Source of the DNA: Rhodospirillales bacterium 70-18
GTDB taxonomy: Bacteria; Pseudomonadota; Alphaproteobacteria; Acetobacterales; Acetobacteraceae
DNA length: 55,499 nucleotides
Reading direction: 5' to 3'
NCBI GenBank assembly: GCA_001899585.1
Contig: MKWE01000026.1
Location: 28,007-83,505 of the forward strand
Shown here piece after piece: positions 52,804 through 55,499 of this stretch. A program made the translations under genes and the position numbers. Numbering within the stretch: position 1 is the stretch's first letter; each line of letters opens with the position of its first letter. A model generated the notes under the pieces. The model ran no database searches. It was not told the DNA's origin and saw only the letters and a program-made list of their open reading frames with translations.

Positions 52804-53746
52804 CCGTGCCGTCGCCCAGCAGGGGCTTGACGCTGCCGGTCAGCTTGTTGCCCTTCAGCCGCGCCTCGGTGGCCGAGCGGTTGACCACGAGATAGGTGCC
52901 GTAATTGCCCGTGTTGCTGAGCTTGTTGTTTTCGATCAGGATTTCCGGCGTCGGCTGGTCCACCCCCTCGGAGCCGATCATGATCGCGGCGGAGTGGTTT
53001 TCCGCCTTCGGACCCTTCTGCAGCGTGTTGTCGCGCACGATCAGCGCGCCGCCGTTCGGCGCCTCGATCAGGTAGCTGGCGGTGCCGGTGTCGCCATCCT
53101 CGATGGTGCAGCCGATCACCTCGGTGCGCTGGGCGCGCGACTTGATGTGATGGCCCTGCTTGGTCTCGGCGAAATGGGAATGCTCCACGCGCAGCAGGGC
53201 GATGTGGCCGACATAGATGCCGTGCGCACAGGACGCCATGCAGACGCCGTTGCGCAGGAACTCGCTGTCACGGATGATGATCTTGCTGCCCGGCTTGTCG
53301 CCCGCCAGGATGCCGTTCTGGTTGTTGATGAACTTGACCTTGTCGATGGTGAGGTTGACCCCCTCGGCGCGAATGCCGGCGCCGTTGTTGTCGTTCACCC
53401 GCGCGCGCTGCAACGTCATGTTGCGGACGGTGACGTCGCCGCCGCCAATGACCAGCAGCGCCTTGCCCATGCAGGTCTTGTCGGTGAGTATCGCGCTGCC
53501 ATCCGGGCCGGTGCCCTCGATCAGCAGGTGGCTGGCCCGCACAACGGCGCAATCGTAATACGTGCCGGGGGCGATCTGCACGGTGTCGCCGTCCTGGGCG
53601 GCGGCGATGGCCTGCGAGGGCAGCTTGTAGGCCTTGCCCTCGCCGGCTTCGAGGACGCGGGCCTGGGCGGATGCCACGCCCGCGCACAGCACGAGGGCGG
53701 CCAGGGCAAGGGCGCGCAGCCGCGCCGCGTATCGGGGTTCCGACAT
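52796..53746 (-). CDS. Exported right-handed parallel beta-helix protein
   Basis: A 316-residue protein with a signal peptide (ALALAALVLCAGVASAQA). The body has beta-helix rungs: DGDTVQIAPGTYYDCAVVRA, VRNMTLQRARVNDNNGAGIR, IDKVKFINNQNGILAG and ILIENNKLSNTGNYGTYLVV, with Asn ladders. Such folds include pectate-lyase-like and polysaccharide-binding proteins; catalytic residues are not evident. Secreted or periplasmic. Confidence 0.83.
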   Translation of the reverse strand: MSEPRYAARLRALALAALVLCAGVASAQARVLEAGEGKAYKLPSQAIAAAQDGDTVQIAPGTYYDCAVVRASHLLIEGTGPDGSAILTDKTCMGKALLVIGGGDVTVRNMTLQRARVNDNNGAGIRAEGVNLTIDKVKFINNQNGILAGDKPGSKIIIRDSEFLRNGVCMASCAHGIYVGHIALLRVEHSHFAETKQGHHIKSRAQRTEVIGCTIEDGDTGTASYLIEAPNGGALIVRDNTLQKGPKAENHSAAIMIGSEGVDQPTPEILIENNKLSNTGNYGTYLVVNRSATEARLKGNKLTGSVKPLLGDGTVN

Positions 53747-53928
53747 GATCGAGGCAACTCCTGCTGGGGTGGCCGGCCTGCGGCCTGGACGTTCAGGCTA
53801 GCCGATCTGGCCACGCCGGGCCAGCGCGGCGGCGCGTTGACTCGCCGGTGAGCGGCTGGCTAGCGTACCACGGCATCACAATTGGCACGTTCACAGCGGC
53901 CTGGCGGCAACAAGGGAAGAACGCGCCA

Positions 53929-54003
53929 ATGACCGACCAGCCGATCCGGGCCGCCCCCTCTCCGGCGGCCGGCGTGCCGCGCGGCCCGGGCGGCAAGGCA
54001 TAG
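53929..54003 (+). CDS. Possible 24-residue leader peptide before the MFS gene
   Basis: ATG 53929 to TAG 54001-54003 encodes MTDQPIRAAPSPAAGVPRGP followed by GGKA. AAGGGAAG lies nine bases before the ATG. The stop is 3 nt ahead of the MFS start, so translation of the two would be coupled. It may be a real small protein or a regulatory upstream frame. The rest of 53747-54006 shows nothing else I recognise. Confidence 0.4.
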   Translation: MTDQPIRAAPSPAAGVPRGPGGKA

Positions 54004-54006
54004 GAC

Positions 54007-55362
54007 ATGCGCGGGCTGCCGCTGCTGCGCCTGCTGGTGGTGGGGCTGGGCACGCTGGTGGTGCCGCTGGATTCGATGGTCAACGTAGCGTTTCCGGCCA
54101 TTGTCGGGCATTTCGCCATCCCGATCGCCGGCATCCAGTGGGTGGTGATCGGCTACGTGCTGGCACAGTCCAGCCTGCTGCTGGCGTTCGGGCGGGTGGG
54201 CGACATGCTGGGCTACCGTCGCATCTTCCTGCTCGGCTCGGCCTGGAGCGGCGTGGCCTTCGCGCTGTGCGCGCTGGCGCCCTCGTTCGGCTGGCTGCTG
54301 CTGGCGCGCGTGCTGCAGGGGATCGGCGCGGGGCTGCTGCTGAGCTGCGGCCCGGCGCTGGCGACCCAGCAATTCCCCGAGGCGATGCGCGCGCGGGTGC
54401 TGGGCGCATACACGATGATGTTCGGCCTGGGCGGCGCGCTGGGGCCGGTGGTGGCGGGGGTGCTGGTGGCCCGCTGGGGCTGGGCGTCGGTGTATGCGGC
54501 GCGGGTGCCGCTGTCGCTGCTGGCCTTCGCCTGCGCCTTCGCGCTGCCGGCCCGGCCCCGGCCGGCAGCGCGCGAGCCGTTCGACACGCGGGGGGCGGCG
54601 CTGCTGTCGGCCGGCATCGGCGCGCTGCTGCTGGCGCTGGCGCAGTTGCACGCGGCGATGGCGGTGCCGGTGCTGCTGGCCGGGGCGGGGCTGGCGTGCC
54701 TTGCCGCCTACGGGCGCCGCAGGCCGGCGGCGGCACCGATCATCGACCCGACGGTGTTTCGGCTGCGCGGCTTCGCCTTCATCACTCTGGCCAGCGTGGG
54801 GCTGAACTTCGCCGGCTTCGCGGTGCTGCTGCTGGTGCCGTTCTACCTGGCGCGGTTCGCCGCGCTGTCCACGCCGATGGCCGGGCTGCTGCTGGCGGTC
54901 TCTCCGCTGGGGATCGTGGTCGGCGCGCCGATCGCCGGGCGGCTGGCCGGGCTGGTGCCGGCGCGGATGCTGGCGCTGGCGGGGATGGCGGCGTCGGCGG
55001 CCGGGCTTGCCGTGCTGGCCGGCGCGGGGGCGGTGCCGGCACTGCCGCTGCTGGCCTTCGCCATGCTGGTTCAGGGCGTCGGCATGGGGGTGTTCCAGGT
55101 CGCCTATTTCGATGTGGTGACCGCGACGCTGCCGCTGGCGGCGCGTGGAGTGGCCGGCAGCCTGGGGATGCTGACCCGCACGGTCGGGCTGGTGACCGGC
55201 GCCAGCCTGCTGATGCTGACCTTCCAGGGGCTGCGCGCGGCCGGTGCGGCCGGCGGCCTGGGGGCGGCGGACGCCTTCCTGGCCGGCTTCCATGGCGCCC
55301 TGCTGCTGGCGGCCGCGGTGCCGGCGGCGCTGCTGGTGGGGGCGCGGCTGCTGCCGCGCTGA
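54007..55362 (+). CDS. MFS transporter, DHA2 (EmrB/QacA) type
   Basis: A 451-residue membrane protein with about 14 hydrophobic segments. The DHA2 motif C-like start VVPLDSMVNVAFPAIVGHF, motif A GRVGDMLGYRRIF and LLLARVLQGIGAGLLLSCGP are clear. These are proton-driven exporters of drugs or metabolites; the substrate is unknown. AAGG lies eight bases before the ATG, within the last codons of the possible leader peptide. Confidence 0.9.
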   Translation: MRGLPLLRLLVVGLGTLVVPLDSMVNVAFPAIVGHFAIPIAGIQWVVIGYVLAQSSLLLAFGRVGDMLGYRRIFLLGSAWSGVAFALCALAPSFGWLLLARVLQGIGAGLLLSCGPALATQQFPEAMRARVLGAYTMMFGLGGALGPVVAGVLVARWGWASVYAARVPLSLLAFACAFALPARPRPAAREPFDTRGAALLSAGIGALLLALAQLHAAMAVPVLLAGAGLACLAAYGRRRPAAAPIIDPTVFRLRGFAFITLASVGLNFAGFAVLLLVPFYLARFAALSTPMAGLLLAVSPLGIVVGAPIAGRLAGLVPARMLALAGMAASAAGLAVLAGAGAVPALPLLAFAMLVQGVGMGVFQVAYFDVVTATLPLAARGVAGSLGMLTRTVGLVTGASLLMLTFQGLRAAGAAGGLGAADAFLAGFHGALLLAAAVPAALLVGARLLPR

Positions 55363-55371
55363 CACCCCCGC

Positions 55372-55499
55372 TCAGGCGATGTGCCAGGCGCCCGGCACCG
55401 AGGCCATCGTGGTCGCCTGCATGACGGTCCCGCCATTCATCGCCAGCAGGGTGTACGGGTGCACCGCCGCGCCGTCGTGCAGCAGGATGTCGGCGCGGC
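55372..55499 (-). CDS. VCBS/FG-GAP-like repeat protein (C-terminal end only)
   Basis: The last 41 residues are visible and the 5' part lies beyond the window. RADILLHDGAAVHPYTLLAM then NGGTVMQATTMASVPGAWHI follows the pattern of FG-GAP/VCBS rungs (ADILxxxxxGxxxxWxMNG ... xxWHIA) found in secreted repeat proteins. Convergent with the MFS gene, 9 bp apart. Confidence 0.65.
   Translation of the reverse strand, partial: RADILLHDGAAVHPYTLLAMNGGTVMQATTMASVPGAWHIA

Overview
The window is a very GC-rich, densely packed bacterial chromosome segment. Gene content points to an alphaproteobacterium, most likely a member of the Acetobacteraceae/Rhodospirillales. The indicators are NDUFA12 beside DUF2155 and MlaD, UPF0262, a one-cysteine DksA, the divergent fliX/flgI pair, a Coq7-type hydroxylase next to DsbB, and a short DGDHDGD protein. 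This placement is inferred from gene families, not from a marker gene such as rRNA. No tRNA, rRNA, CRISPR array or intact insertion sequence was seen.

Layout. (1) 1-7.2 kb: the Lhr-type helicase / ATP-dependent ligase / MBL exonuclease / PdeM phosphoesterase DNA-repair island, split into two divergent arms around a LysE exporter, with a photolyase just downstream. (2) 7.3-13.3 kb: a PrpE-like phosphatase, a secreted esterase, SixA plus a CHAD protein, a nuclease-fold protein that has lost its catalytic residues, and the TCA-cycle citrate synthase with a clear terminator. (3) 13.3-21 kb: an unknown gene behind an AT-rich leader, GDPD, an Asp/Glu racemase with a hexapeptide repeat, DUF2147, a tartrate/isopropylmalate-type dehydrogenase, ELM1, pyrE, coq7 and dsbB. 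(4) 21-30 kb: GST, otsB, DUF2155, mlaD, NDUFA12, a protein carrying the C-terminal region of B12-dependent ribonucleotide reductase, RidA, a FemAB/DUF482-like protein, an EamA transporter and an ABC sugar-binding protein. (5) 30-33.1 kb: dksA, fliX and the flgI-flgJ-flgN-like operon behind a canonical sigma-54 promoter.

(6) 33.2-37.3 kb: a tightly overlapping five-gene operon encoding a RibD-type reductase, a zinc-free MDR dehydrogenase, an atypical 6-pyruvoyl-tetrahydropterin-synthase homologue, a family-4-like glycosyltransferase and a methyltransferase. I know of no characterised product for this set. It looks like a pathway for a glycosylated, methylated pterin-like small molecule and is the best candidate here for an undescribed system. 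(7) 37.3-43 kb: otnK-otnC, a histone-H1-like protein, and prpD-prpC. (8) 43-48.2 kb: a hydantoinase, two N-carbamoyl-amino-acid amidohydrolases and a hydantoin racemase, with a CDP-diacylglycerol pyrophosphatase inserted between the two amidohydrolases. (9) 48-55.5 kb: DUF983, UPF0262, mtnA, DedA, a methyltransferase pseudogene inside a 30-bp inverted repeat, cysK, a beta-helix protein, an MFS exporter and the tail of a VCBS/FG-GAP-like protein.

A recurring structural theme is short tandem duplication (12-30 bp) at gene edges. Six cases are seen; two include a stop codon and one lengthens a protein N-terminus.
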